A DNA stretch of 64,000 bases, taken from positions 4,107,001 to 4,171,000 of the forward strand of contig NZ_CP025113.1 of the NCBI RefSeq assembly GCF_002831585.1, in the 5' to 3' direction. How positions within the stretch are numbered: the stretch's first letter is position 1; each line of letters begins with the position of its first letter. Below, in pieces: positions 8,858-17,120 of the stretch. The stretch is from Bradyrhizobium sp. SK17 (GTDB lineage: Bacteria > Pseudomonadota > Alphaproteobacteria > Rhizobiales > Xanthobacteraceae). The notes beneath the pieces are model-generated. The model saw only the letters and a list, made by a program, of their open reading frames with translations. It did not search any database and was not told the DNA's origin. The position numbers were made by a program, and so were the translations under genes.

Positions 8858-10300
8858 ATGGCGACTTACAATCTTGACCAGACAGACCTCAAGGCAGCGC
8901 TAAATGCCACAATCGATCATTCGACCCAGCAACAGATCATCAACTACCTGATCAATGCCGGGATCGGATACACCAGGCCGGACGACGGCTCGACCGTTCC
9001 GGTACAGGTGGGGGCCGCGATCTCCAACCCGGATCCGGAGACCAACGTCCTCATCGAAGTCAACCCGAACAACACGGTCAATACCGACGCCAACCTGAAG
9101 GCGATCATTGAAGCCACCGACAAGGACGTCACGCTGACGGTGAACGGCAGCACTCCGGTGCTGGTCGCGACCGGCAACGGCAACGACACCATCTACCTCA
9201 ACAACAGCGGCGACACGACGGTCCTGGCCGGCAACGGCAATGACACGATCTACGGCGGTTCCGGTCACGACTCGATCAGTGCGGGTGCCGGCAACGACGT
9301 CATCATCGACAATCTTTCCGGGCACAGCACGCTGGATGGCGGCGCAGGCAACGATCTGATCGTCGGCACCGGCGCCGACACGCTGATCGGTGGCTCTGGC
9401 AACGACACGCTGATCGGTGGCGCATCCTCTGAGCTGCATGGCGGCAGCGGCAACGACGTGCTGGTGTCGGGCAGCACGGTGGGCAATTCCAGCACGCTGT
9501 ATGGCGGCACTGGCGACGACCGGCTGTACGGTGGTGCGGGCGACGATCGCCTGTTCGGTGGCGACGGCAACGACACGTTGACCGCCGGCTCGGGTAACCA
9601 GGTTCTCTATGGCGGCAACGGCAACGACGTCCTGATCGGCGGCTCCGGCAACGATCAGCTCTACGGCGGGAACGGCAACGACGCGCTCTACTCGAACTCG
9701 GATGCGTCGCACGGCTCGATCCTCGACGGCGGTGCCGGCAACGACTCGCTGTATGGCGGCGCTGGTGCCGACACGCTCTATGGCGGCGCCGGCAACGACC
9801 TTCTGGTCGGCGGCACCGGAACTGTTGCGGAGTATGGCGGCAGCGGCAACGACATCCTGTATTCGGGCAGCGATGCGTCGCATGCGACCAAGCTCTACGG
9901 CGGCGACGGCAACGACTCGCTCTACGGCGGTGCCGGCAACGACACGCTGTATGGCGGCTCCGGCCACGATACGCTGATCGCCGGTTCGGGCAATCAGACG
10001 CTGATCGGCGGCAATGATGGTTCGTCGTTCGTCGGCTCGGCCACCGGTACGGCCTCGATGGTCGGCGGCTCTGGTCAGGACTACTTCTATCTGTCCAACC
10101 TCCACAGCAACGACACCATTGACGGTGGCGCCGGCAGCAAGGACTCCCTGACGTTCCTTGACCACGCTTCGACCGATGTGGTCGACATCACCGCCGGCAA
10201 GGATGGGTCTCTGGACATCAACTTCAGTAACGGCCAGGTGACCCAGATCAGCAACATCGAATACCTGATCTTCAACGATGGTCACTCGACCAAGCTGTAA
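8858..10300 (+). CDS. RTX-type calcium-binding repeat protein 1 (T1SS substrate)
   Basis: This 480-residue protein is built mostly of RTX nonapeptides (GGxGxDxLx), which bind calcium and fold into a beta-roll outside the cell. Residues 1 to about 105 form a non-RTX N-terminal region shared with the paralogue at 10495. RTX blocks run from about 105 to 375, with several serine/alanine-rich interruptions. The last ~95 residues (from [15 protein letters not shown] to the end, including IEYLIFNDG) lack repeats and probably form the uncleaved C-terminal secretion signal. No Sec signal is present. I chose ATG 8858 over in-frame GTG 8813 because CAGGGG lies about 8 bases upstream and the paralogue starts identically (MAT-NLDQ-D). 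No enzymatic domain is visible, so an adhesin or matrix role is inferred. Confidence 0.88.
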   Translation: MATYNLDQTDLKAALNATIDHSTQQQIINYLINAGIGYTRPDDGSTVPVQVGAAISNPDPETNVLIEVNPNNTVNTDANLKAIIEATDKDVTLTVNGSTPVLVATGNGNDTIYLNNSGDTTVLAGNGNDTIYGGSGHDSISAGAGNDVIIDNLSGHSTLDGGAGNDLIVGTGADTLIGGSGNDTLIGGASSELHGGSGNDVLVSGSTVGNSSTLYGGTGDDRLYGGAGDDRLFGGDGNDTLTAGSGNQVLYGGNGNDVLIGGSGNDQLYGGNGNDALYSNSDASHGSILDGGAGNDSLYGGAGADTLYGGAGNDLLVGGTGTVAEYGGSGNDILYSGSDASHATKLYGGDGNDSLYGGAGNDTLYGGSGHDTLIAGSGNQTLIGGNDGSSFVGSATGTASMVGGSGQDYFYLSNLHSNDTIDGGAGSKDSLTFLDHASTDVVDITAGKDGSLDINFSNGQVTQISNIEYLIFNDGHSTKL

Positions 10301-10325
10301 GATCCTAGGTCCGCACTAAGCGAAG

Positions 10326-10360
10326 GCGCCGCCTCAACTCGGGTTGGGGCGGCGCTTTCT
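10326..10360 (+). terminator. intrinsic terminator after RTX gene 1
   Basis: A 12-bp stem (10326-10337 pairing with 10344-10355, with one G-T pair) closes a 6-base loop and is followed by TTTCT. It starts 26 bases after the RTX1 stop codon and is a textbook rho-independent terminator, so the second RTX gene should have its own promoter. Confidence 0.88.
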
Positions 10361-10494
10361 GCTATTAGAAACTGTGCCAAGAAATGTCGTCTGATAACCT
10401 AGCAGTGTTGCGGTCTGCGCGAATTGTTAGTCATCGGGATAGTTGACTGTTTGCTTGGCGGCTATGTAGCGCGTCTAACCAGGGGGCTACGTTG
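10361..10494 (+). promoter_or_regulatory. promoter region of RTX gene 2
   Basis: This 134-base gap lies between the RTX1 terminator and the RTX2 start. It holds GCGAATTGTTAG (10419-10430) and TAGTTGACT, related in content to the TTAA/AGTTCG elements upstream of the other secretion genes. A perfect AGGGGG ribosome-binding site lies just upstream of the start codon. No exact promoter was fixed. Confidence 0.35.
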
Positions 10495-12378
10495 ATGGCG
10501 ACTTCCAATCTGGACCAGGCCGACTTCGAAGCAGCGATCAACTCCACGATCGATCCCGCGACCCGGCAGCAGCTGATCGACTATCTGATCGCCGCGGGGA
10601 TCGGCTACACCAGCCCGGATAACGGCGCGACGATCCCGGTGGAGCAGGGGGCAGCGATCAGCAACCCGGATCCGGACGCCAATGCTCTGATCGAGATCAA
10701 CGCCAATAATACCGTTCACATCGCCTCCAACCTGAAGGCGATCGTCGAAGCCACCAACCGCGACGTGACGCTGTCGGTGATCGGCAGCGGCTCGGTGCTG
10801 GTCGCGACCGGCGCCGGAAACGACTATGTCTCCTTCGTCAGCAGCAGGGATGCGGATTTTATTGGCGAGACGACGGTTTTTGCCGGCGCCGGCAACGACA
10901 CGGTGTTCGGTGGTGGCCCGTCGGAACTGTATGGCGATAGCGGCGACGACTTGCTGGTGTCGGGCAGCGTGGAGGGAGGCAAACCCAGCACGCTTGACGG
11001 TGGTACCGGAAACGACACGCTGATTGGCGGTTGGGGCGACGATAGCCTGTATGGCGGCGACGGTGACGACTGGTTGAGCGCGGGGCCGGGTTATAGCCAC
11101 GAGGTTCTCGACGGCGGCCCGGGGAATGACACCCTCGTCGGAGGCCAATACTTCCTCGGCGTCGGCGGCTTCGGCGAAGAGCTCTACGGCGGCGCCGGCG
11201 ACGACGTGCTCTACGCGGGTGTGCAACTGCGTCCAGGCTCGATGATGATGCTGTCGGGCGGCGCCGGCAACGACACGCTGTATGGCTCTGCGAGTGCCGC
11301 TGCCAATACGATGGATGGCGGCGACGGCAACGACCTGCTGGTTGGCAGCTCCGGCACCGTTGCCGAGTACGGTGGCAGCGGGAACGACATTCTCTATTCA
11401 AACGCGCGTGATTTGTTGGGGGTCGTGCTCGAAGGCGGTGCGGGCGACGACACGCTGGTTGGTGGTGTCATCGGTGGTTCCGAAACGCTGCATGGCGATG
11501 CCGGCAACGACCTGCTGGTTGGCGCCGACGAGACCGCTTCCGAGTACGGTGGTAGCGACAACGACGTGCTCTACTCGGGCAGCGCTGCGGGGCACGGCTC
11601 GTTCCTCTCAGGCGACGACGGCAACGATTCGCTCTATGCCGGCGCTGGTAACGACCTGCTGGTTGGCGATGCCGGCAACGACTTGCTGGTTGGCGGCGCC
11701 GGTAGCGACAGCCTCTACGGCGGCGCCGGCGACGACGTGCTCTACTCTGGCAGCAATTCGTTCCACGGGACCCTGCTTGATGGCGGTGATGGCAACGACG
11801 TGCTCTATGGCTCGTCGCTCTCTGGCGGCCCCGGCCACTACAGCGACACCCTGCAAGGCGGCGCCGGCAACGACACGCTGATTGGTGGCACGGGAACCAA
11901 TTTCGAGCACGGCGGCAGCGGCAACGACGTGCTCTACGCGGGCAGCGATGCGTTGCGGGCGACCGTGCTTTTTGGCGATGACGGCAACGACGTGCTCTAT
12001 GGCAGCGCCCGCAACGACACGCTGTATGGCGGCGCCGGCAACGATACGCTGGTCGCCGGTTCGGGCCACCAGTGGCTGATTGCCGACGGCAATGACGGGT
12101 CGTCGTTCATCGGCTCCGTTACCGGTACGGCCTCGATGGTCGGCGGCTACGGTCAGGACTACTTCTACCTGTCCAATCCGCACAGCAGTGACACGATCGA
12201 CGGCCGTGGCGGCGACAAGGACTCGCTGACCTTCCTGGATCACGCCTCGACCGATTTGACTGCCATCAGCGACGGCAGCAATGGTTTCATGGACGTCAGC
12301 TTCAGCAACGGCCAGGTGACCCAGATAATCAACATCGAATACCTGATCTTCAACGACGGTCATTCGGTCAAGACGTAA
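10495..12378 (+). CDS. RTX-type calcium-binding repeat protein 2 (T1SS substrate, paralogue)
   Basis: This 627-residue protein is a paralogue of the RTX protein immediately upstream. The first ~105 residues and the last ~95 residues align closely between the two, and the DNA is also very similar at the 3' end. The middle is longer here and carries more RTX blocks ([18 protein letters not shown]) alternating with serine-rich spacers. The C-terminus again ends in IEYLIFNDG plus a short tail. ATG 10495 is preferred over TTG 10492 because AGGGGG sits 9 bases upstream and the paralogue starts at the equivalent codon. A tandem duplication followed by expansion or contraction of repeat blocks is the likely history. 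Function is inferred as a secreted matrix protein or adhesin. Confidence 0.88.
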   Translation: MATSNLDQADFEAAINSTIDPATRQQLIDYLIAAGIGYTSPDNGATIPVEQGAAISNPDPDANALIEINANNTVHIASNLKAIVEATNRDVTLSVIGSGSVLVATGAGNDYVSFVSSRDADFIGETTVFAGAGNDTVFGGGPSELYGDSGDDLLVSGSVEGGKPSTLDGGTGNDTLIGGWGDDSLYGGDGDDWLSAGPGYSHEVLDGGPGNDTLVGGQYFLGVGGFGEELYGGAGDDVLYAGVQLRPGSMMMLSGGAGNDTLYGSASAAANTMDGGDGNDLLVGSSGTVAEYGGSGNDILYSNARDLLGVVLEGGAGDDTLVGGVIGGSETLHGDAGNDLLVGADETASEYGGSDNDVLYSGSAAGHGSFLSGDDGNDSLYAGAGNDLLVGDAGNDLLVGGAGSDSLYGGAGDDVLYSGSNSFHGTLLDGGDGNDVLYGSSLSGGPGHYSDTLQGGAGNDTLIGGTGTNFEHGGSGNDVLYAGSDALRATVLFGDDGNDVLYGSARNDTLYGGAGNDTLVAGSGHQWLIADGNDGSSFIGSVTGTASMVGGYGQDYFYLSNPHSSDTIDGRGGDKDSLTFLDHASTDLTAISDGSNGFMDVSFSNGQVTQIINIEYLIFNDGHSVKT

Positions 12379-12422
12379 GATCGATCCCAAGATAGATCCC
12401 AGGTCTCCACTCAGCGACGGCG

Positions 12423-12454
12423 CGCCTCAATCCAGGTTGAGGTGGCACCTTCTT
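12423..12454 (+). terminator. probable intrinsic terminator after RTX gene 2
   Basis: An 8-bp stem (12423-12430 with 12437-12444, including one G-T pair) closes a 6-base loop and is followed by GGCACCTTCTT. The loop-proximal part (CCTCAA/TTGAGG) resembles the terminator after RTX1, consistent with duplication of the whole unit. The T-tract is weak. Confidence 0.6.
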
Positions 12455-12724
12455 CTGATCGATTGCGCCGATCGGAACTTTGTCGGCCGATCGGCGTCGG
12501 CACGCCGGTCTCCGTCAAAAGTTCCACTTCAGGCATGCCCACCGGGTGGACGTTAAAAGTTAGTTCGTCACATTCGGACCACGTAGCTTTTGTAAAGGCG
12601 TGATGCTTGCTTAACACAACGGAACTGTGGGCCGATCGCCTTATGCCGCCCAGGTAATCTTGGGCAAGACGAACGATCGCTGCAGAATTCAGCCGCTCAA
12701 TGCGCGAACCGTGGAGCTCTCGAA
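12455..12724. promoter_or_regulatory. intergenic region upstream of methyltransferase
   Basis: About 270 bases without a supportable gene. It contains CGTTAAAAGTTAGTTCG (12551-12567) and GCTTAACAC (12610 region), elements also seen upstream of RTX1 and the transporter gene. GGAG at 12713-12716 is the ribosome-binding site for the following TTG start. Confidence 0.35.
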
Positions 12725-13354
12725 TTGGCCAGGAAGAAGATGCTGAATGCCGGCGCCGGATCGACGGTGACCAAGCGGATCCAGCCACTGCTGACATCGC
12801 GCGAGTGGGACGAGATTCGGCTCGACGTCGACGGAGGCGTGAACCCGGACATCGTCGGGTCGATTACCGATCTCTCCCGGTTGTTTCAGCCGGCCTCGTT
12901 CGACGCGATCTGGTGCTCTCATGTCATGGAGCATCTCTATGCCCACGAGGTTCATCCGACCTTCGTTCAGTTCCGCGAAGTGCTCAAGCCGAGCGGATTC
13001 GCGCTGATTATGTCGCCTGATCTCGAGGCGGTCGCGCAGCACATGCTGATCCATGGCCTCGGTGCGGTGGCCTATGTCTCCCCGGCCGGCCCGATCCGTC
13101 CGTTGGACATGATCTACGGACATTCCGGCGCGATCGAGCAGGGACGTCATCACATGGCTCACAAGACCGGGTTTTCGTCCGAGCGGATGGGAAACCTGCT
13201 GCTCAGTGCCGGCTTTCCGACCGTCTCGGTCCGGAGCGGGAATTTCGAGATCTGTGCGTTGGCCCTGATGCCGGAAGCCGACGATGAGCGGATCAGGCCG
13301 CAACTGGAAGCCTGTGGGTTCGACTTCCGGGAGACGGTGACCGCCGGCGCATAG
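12725..13354 (+). CDS. class I SAM-dependent methyltransferase (type 11-like)
   Basis: This 209-residue protein has the layout of a small Rossmann-fold methyltransferase. KKMLNAGAGS (residues 4-13) is motif I with the SAM-binding glycine loop, LDVDGG near 35 matches the acidic ribose-binding strand, and FDAIWCSHVMEHLY (about 59-72) is the strand-4/post-I region with the characteristic H-x-x-E-H. Start TTG 12725 has GGAG eight bases upstream; ATG 12740 would cut into strand 1. It sits between the RTX genes and the type I transporter, so it may modify a glycan or a secreted product, but no substrate is indicated. Confidence 0.75.
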   Translation: MARKKMLNAGAGSTVTKRIQPLLTSREWDEIRLDVDGGVNPDIVGSITDLSRLFQPASFDAIWCSHVMEHLYAHEVHPTFVQFREVLKPSGFALIMSPDLEAVAQHMLIHGLGAVAYVSPAGPIRPLDMIYGHSGAIEQGRHHMAHKTGFSSERMGNLLLSAGFPTVSVRSGNFEICALALMPEADDERIRPQLEACGFDFRETVTAGA

Positions 13355-13480
13355 TCCACAACGTTAATCAATGTTATAGGGTTCCGTGGCTAAACCCGTG
13401 TACGGCCGCGTGCGCAGCCCGCTTTCGCGGTCGTCGTCACATATATCTTTTCGGGGCGATATGCTGAAAATGCTGCGTTA

Positions 13481-13510
13481 GCGAACTAACAGTGATAAGT
13501 TATAGTTCGC
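13481..13510. promoter_or_regulatory. inverted repeat, candidate operator upstream of T1SS genes
   Basis: Perfect 8-bp arms GCGAACTA and TAGTTCGC flank a 14-base A+T-rich centre that itself contains AAC/GTT symmetry. The element ends 39 bases before the transporter start codon, inside the expected promoter zone, and is not followed by a T-run. The placement favours a regulator site over a terminator. The right arm AGTTCG also appears upstream of RTX1 and of the methyltransferase. Confidence 0.5.
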
Positions 13511-13549
13511 CAGGGACCGGATCTGCGCAGTCGAAACTCCGAGGCATTC

Positions 13550-15784
13550 ATGACCAAACACCTCTCGCTCGTCGGCGCACCTTCGGTGGAGGCACTGCCA
13601 CCCTCGGGGCTTGCCTGTCTCGTCATCGTGGCAAGACAGCACGGCCTGCACCTGACCCCGTCACAACTGATCCATGACAACCTGCTGGGCGATCAGGAAG
13701 TCACGCTGCCCGAACTGCTGAAATGCGCGAATTCCTCCGGCATGACGGCAAAGGCCGTCACGCTGGACTGGAAGGGACTGAGTCATCTCAAGCGGGCGCT
13801 GCCGGCCATCGTTCGCCTGCGCGACGGCAGCCACATGGTGTTGCTGCGCCTCGAAGGCGATGAGAGCAGCTCCCGGGTCGTGTTGCAGGATCCGAATGCG
13901 AGCGAGGATGCACTGCTCGTCATCGATCAACCGCGCTTCGAGGACATCTGGTCGGGCGACGTCGTCATGGCCAAGCGCGATTACGAGATTTCCGACGAGA
14001 CCCAGCCATTCAGCTTCGGATTCGTCACCGCATTGCTGTTCCGCGAGCGACGCATCCTGCGCGACGTCGCGCTGGCCGCGCTGATCCTGGGCTTCATGGG
14101 CCTGGCGCCGATCATGTTCTGGCGGCTGCTCTCGGACAAGGTGATTTTCTACAAGGCCTACAACACGTTCTACGTGCTGTGCCTCGCGATGTTCGTGGTC
14201 ATCATGTTCGAGGCGGCGTTCTCGTTCCTGCGGCAATATCTCGTTCAGCGCCTGACGGCGCGCCTCGACGTCAAGCTGTCGACCTATGTGTTCGAGAAGA
14301 TGCTCAATCTGCCGATCGACTACTTCGAGCAGAACCCGGTCGGCCTGGTTTCCCGCGATATCCGCGAAGTGTTCCGCATTCGCGGCTTTCTGACCGGCCA
14401 GTTGTTCGGGACCATCCTGGATTCGACCACGCTGTTCTTCTTCCTTCCCGTCATGTTCTTCTTCAGTCCGATCATGACGCTGATGGTGCTTGCCTTTGCC
14501 GGGGTGATCGTGACCTGGCTGATCCTGATGCTCCCGGCCTATCGCAAGAAGTCCTCGGCGACCCTGGCGGCCGAGGGCGCGCAGGGAGCGTTCCTGATCC
14601 AGAGCCTCAACGGCATCCGGACCATCAAATCGCTGGCGCTCGATGCGCGCCAGCGCCACATGTGGGATGTGCTGGTCGCGCGTGTCGCCAAGGCGCGGCT
14701 GGCGGAAGGCATGACCGGAACCGCGATCCAGACCGTGGTGCGTCCACTGGAGCGGCTGGCGGTGAGTGCGCCCTATGCGCTCGGCGTCTACATCGCGGTG
14801 TCGAGCGGCGATCCGGTCTATGTCGGCGCGCTGTTTGCCTTTCTGATGCTGTCGCAACGGGTTGCCGGCCCGCTGATGCAGATGGCCCAGCTCATCAACC
14901 AGTATGACGAGGCGCGCACCGCGGTCACCATCGTCGGCAGGCTGGTAAACCAGCCGGCCGAGGAAGGCCGCTCCGGCCATGGCGTGCGGGCGCCGCTGAA
15001 GGGGTTGGTCGAATTCTCCGGTGTCACGTTCAAGTACAAGGGCGCCGTATCGCCGGCGCTGAACAACATCTCGTTCGAAATTCCGCTCGGCACGACGCTC
15101 GGCGTGATGGGCAAGAGCGGTTCCGGAAAGACCACGATCACGCGGCTGCTGCAGCGCCTGCACTCCGACTATGGCGGCCTGATCAAGGTCGACGGCATCG
15201 ATGTCCGCGAGTACGATGTCGACCATCTCCGGCGCAATGTCGGCGTCGTGCTGCAAGAGAATTTCCTGTTCAGCGGCACCATCCGCGAAAACATCGCGGC
15301 CGCAAAGCCCGACGCGACCTTCGACGACATCGTCAGGGCGGCACGATTGGCCGGTGCCGAGGAGTTCATCGACAAGCTGCCACGCGGCTACGAGACCTAT
15401 GTCTATGAGGGCTCCACCAACCTCTCGGGTGGCCAGCGCCAGCGCCTCGCGATCGCGCGCGCGTTGATCGTCAATCCGCCGATCCTGATCCTGGACGAAG
15501 CGACCAGCGCGCTCGATGCGGAGAGCGAAACGATCGTCAACGCGAATATTTCGCGGATCGCGCACGGCCGCACGCTGATCATCATCTCGCACCGCCTGTC
15601 GTCGCTGACCAAGGCCGATGCGATCCTCGTGCTCAATCGCGGCGTGGTCAACGATATCGGCCGCCACGAGGAGCTCCTGGAGCGCAACGACATCTACAGC
15701 TCGCTCTGGTACCAGCAGAATACGCATCTCGTGCCGACGGGGCGCACCGAGAAGAACTTCAGGAGTCCGACCCTTGTCTCCTAA
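13550..15784 (+). CDS. type I secretion ABC transporter with C39-like (CLD) domain
   Basis: This 744-residue inner-membrane exporter combines three parts. Residues 1 to about 130 resemble a C39 peptidase domain but have Ser19 (PPSGLACL) where the catalytic cysteine belongs; His95 (DGSHMVLL) and Asp114 (LQDPNAS) are kept. This is the arrangement of HlyB-type C39-like domains, which hold uncleaved RTX substrates. About six transmembrane helices follow (160-450). The nucleotide-binding domain has Walker A GKSGSGKTT (from 521), signature LSGGQ (from 625), Walker B ILILDEATSA (about 645) and an H-loop ISHR. It overlaps the adaptor gene by 11 bases and lies just downstream of two RTX genes, its likely cargo. 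Confidence 0.93.
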   Translation: MTKHLSLVGAPSVEALPPSGLACLVIVARQHGLHLTPSQLIHDNLLGDQEVTLPELLKCANSSGMTAKAVTLDWKGLSHLKRALPAIVRLRDGSHMVLLRLEGDESSSRVVLQDPNASEDALLVIDQPRFEDIWSGDVVMAKRDYEISDETQPFSFGFVTALLFRERRILRDVALAALILGFMGLAPIMFWRLLSDKVIFYKAYNTFYVLCLAMFVVIMFEAAFSFLRQYLVQRLTARLDVKLSTYVFEKMLNLPIDYFEQNPVGLVSRDIREVFRIRGFLTGQLFGTILDSTTLFFFLPVMFFFSPIMTLMVLAFAGVIVTWLILMLPAYRKKSSATLAAEGAQGAFLIQSLNGIRTIKSLALDARQRHMWDVLVARVAKARLAEGMTGTAIQTVVRPLERLAVSAPYALGVYIAVSSGDPVYVGALFAFLMLSQRVAGPLMQMAQLINQYDEARTAVTIVGRLVNQPAEEGRSGHGVRAPLKGLVEFSGVTFKYKGAVSPALNNISFEIPLGTTLGVMGKSGSGKTTITRLLQRLHSDYGGLIKVDGIDVREYDVDHLRRNVGVVLQENFLFSGTIRENIAAAKPDATFDDIVRAARLAGAEEFIDKLPRGYETYVYEGSTNLSGGQRQRLAIARALIVNPPILILDEATSALDAESETIVNANISRIAHGRTLIIISHRLSSLTKADAILVLNRGVVNDIGRHEELLERNDIYSSLWYQQNTHLVPTGRTEKNFRSPTLVS

Positions 15785-17120
15785 TCAAGCCTCGCTCGCG
15801 ACCGTCCGCCAGTTCCAGTCCGAGACCGACGCCATCCGCGAAGCGGCCGAGCCGCTGCTGGCTCGCGCGACGCTGTTCGTGCTGGCAGCGTTCCTCGCAT
15901 CCGTCGTGGCGATCATGTGCTTCACGCGTGTCGACCGGGTGATCACGAGTGTGGCCGGCAGGATCGTTCCGGTCGATCAGATCAACGTGCTGCAAGCCCT
16001 CGATGCCTCGATCATCAAGACGATCGATATCAGGGAAGGTCAACAGGTCGAGACGGGACAATTGCTTGCGACCCTGGATTCCACGTTTACCGCTGCCGAT
16101 GTCACACAGTACAAGCTTCAGATTGCGAGCCTTGACGCGCAGGTCGCCCGCGACGAGGCCGAATTGTCGGGCAAGCCGTTGTCGTACGGCCAATCCAACG
16201 ATCAGGACGTCACCAGGTACAACGCCTTGCAGAAGGCGCTCTATGACCAGCGCGTCGCCCAGTACAGCGCGCAGGTGACCAGCTACGATTCCAAGATCAG
16301 CCAGACCGAAGCGACCATCCAGAAGGCGAAGAAGGACGACGAGCGGTACAGTCAACGCGCCGATATCGCCGGCAAGATCGAGGACATGCGCTCGACGCTC
16401 GCCGAAAGCGGCAGCGGGTCCAAGCTGAACCTGTATCTGTCGCAGGACAATCGCCTGGAGCTGCTGCGCCAGATCGACAACACGCACAACACCCTGCTGG
16501 AAGCGCAACACCAGCTGGATTCGTTGAAGGCGGATCGCAAGGCCTTCATCGAGCAATGGAACGCACAGCTGAGCCAGGACCTGGTCACGACCCGCAACAA
16601 TCTGGATACCGCCCGCTCGCAATACGACAAGGCGGTCAAGCACCAGGACCTGGTCCGGTGGACGGCGGCCGAGCCGTCGGTCGTCCTGACGCTCGCCAAG
16701 CTTTCGGTCGGATCGGTGCTGAAGCCGGGCGATCCCTTCATCACCTTGATGCCGCTCAAGACGCGGCTCGAGGCCGAGATCCAGATCCTGTCGCGCGACG
16801 TCGGCTTTGTCCGGCCGAACGATCCCTGCACGATGAAGATCGACGCCTTCAACGCCGCAGAGCACGGCACGGCGGAAGGCAAGATCCGCTGGATCAGCGA
16901 AGGCGCGTTCACGACCGATGACGACGGCAAGCCGGTCGATGCCTACTACAAGGCGCGCTGCTCGGTCGACCAGACCAACTTCAAGGATGTTCCGAAGAAC
17001 TTCCGCCTCATCCCCGGCATGACGCTACAGGGCGACGTCAATGTCGGGACCCGCTCGGTGGCGATGTATCTGCTCGGCGGCATGCTGCGCAGTGCAAAAG
17101 AAGCGATGCGTGAACCATGA
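15774..17120 (+). CDS. HlyD-type membrane fusion protein (T1SS adaptor)
   Basis: This 448-residue periplasmic adaptor links the ABC exporter to an outer-membrane channel. One transmembrane helix lies near residues 31-50. A lipoyl-like half motif follows (IDIREGQQVETGQLLATLDS), then a long helical hairpin (about 110-310) rich in Q, K, E and D. The C-terminal beta region contains SVLKPGDPFITLMPL and a conserved end GMTLQGDVNVGTRSVAMYLLGGML. The start is TTG 15774, with AGGAG eight bases upstream; upstream in-frame codons would run deep into the transporter gene in another frame. The 11-base overlap upstream and 4-base overlap downstream show an operon. Confidence 0.92.
   Translation: MSPNQASLATVRQFQSETDAIREAAEPLLARATLFVLAAFLASVVAIMCFTRVDRVITSVAGRIVPVDQINVLQALDASIIKTIDIREGQQVETGQLLATLDSTFTAADVTQYKLQIASLDAQVARDEAELSGKPLSYGQSNDQDVTRYNALQKALYDQRVAQYSAQVTSYDSKISQTEATIQKAKKDDERYSQRADIAGKIEDMRSTLAESGSGSKLNLYLSQDNRLELLRQIDNTHNTLLEAQHQLDSLKADRKAFIEQWNAQLSQDLVTTRNNLDTARSQYDKAVKHQDLVRWTAAEPSVVLTLAKLSVGSVLKPGDPFITLMPLKTRLEAEIQILSRDVGFVRPNDPCTMKIDAFNAAEHGTAEGKIRWISEGAFTTDDDGKPVDAYYKARCSVDQTNFKDVPKNFRLIPGMTLQGDVNVGTRSVAMYLLGGMLRSAKEAMREP

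Noticed and set aside
8900..10285. Long open frame on the minus strand opposite RTX1
   Set aside because: It is the mirror of repetitive GGxGxD codons in a high-GC sequence; the sense protein has perfect RTX motifs.
9160..12080. Short-period repeats that could suggest a CRISPR array or satellite
   Set aside because: The periodicity comes from the 27-base RTX codon repeat in frame; there are no constant repeats with unique spacers.
12411..12797. Minus-strand open frame after RTX2
   Set aside because: It crosses a probable terminator and the methyltransferase start, with no family features.
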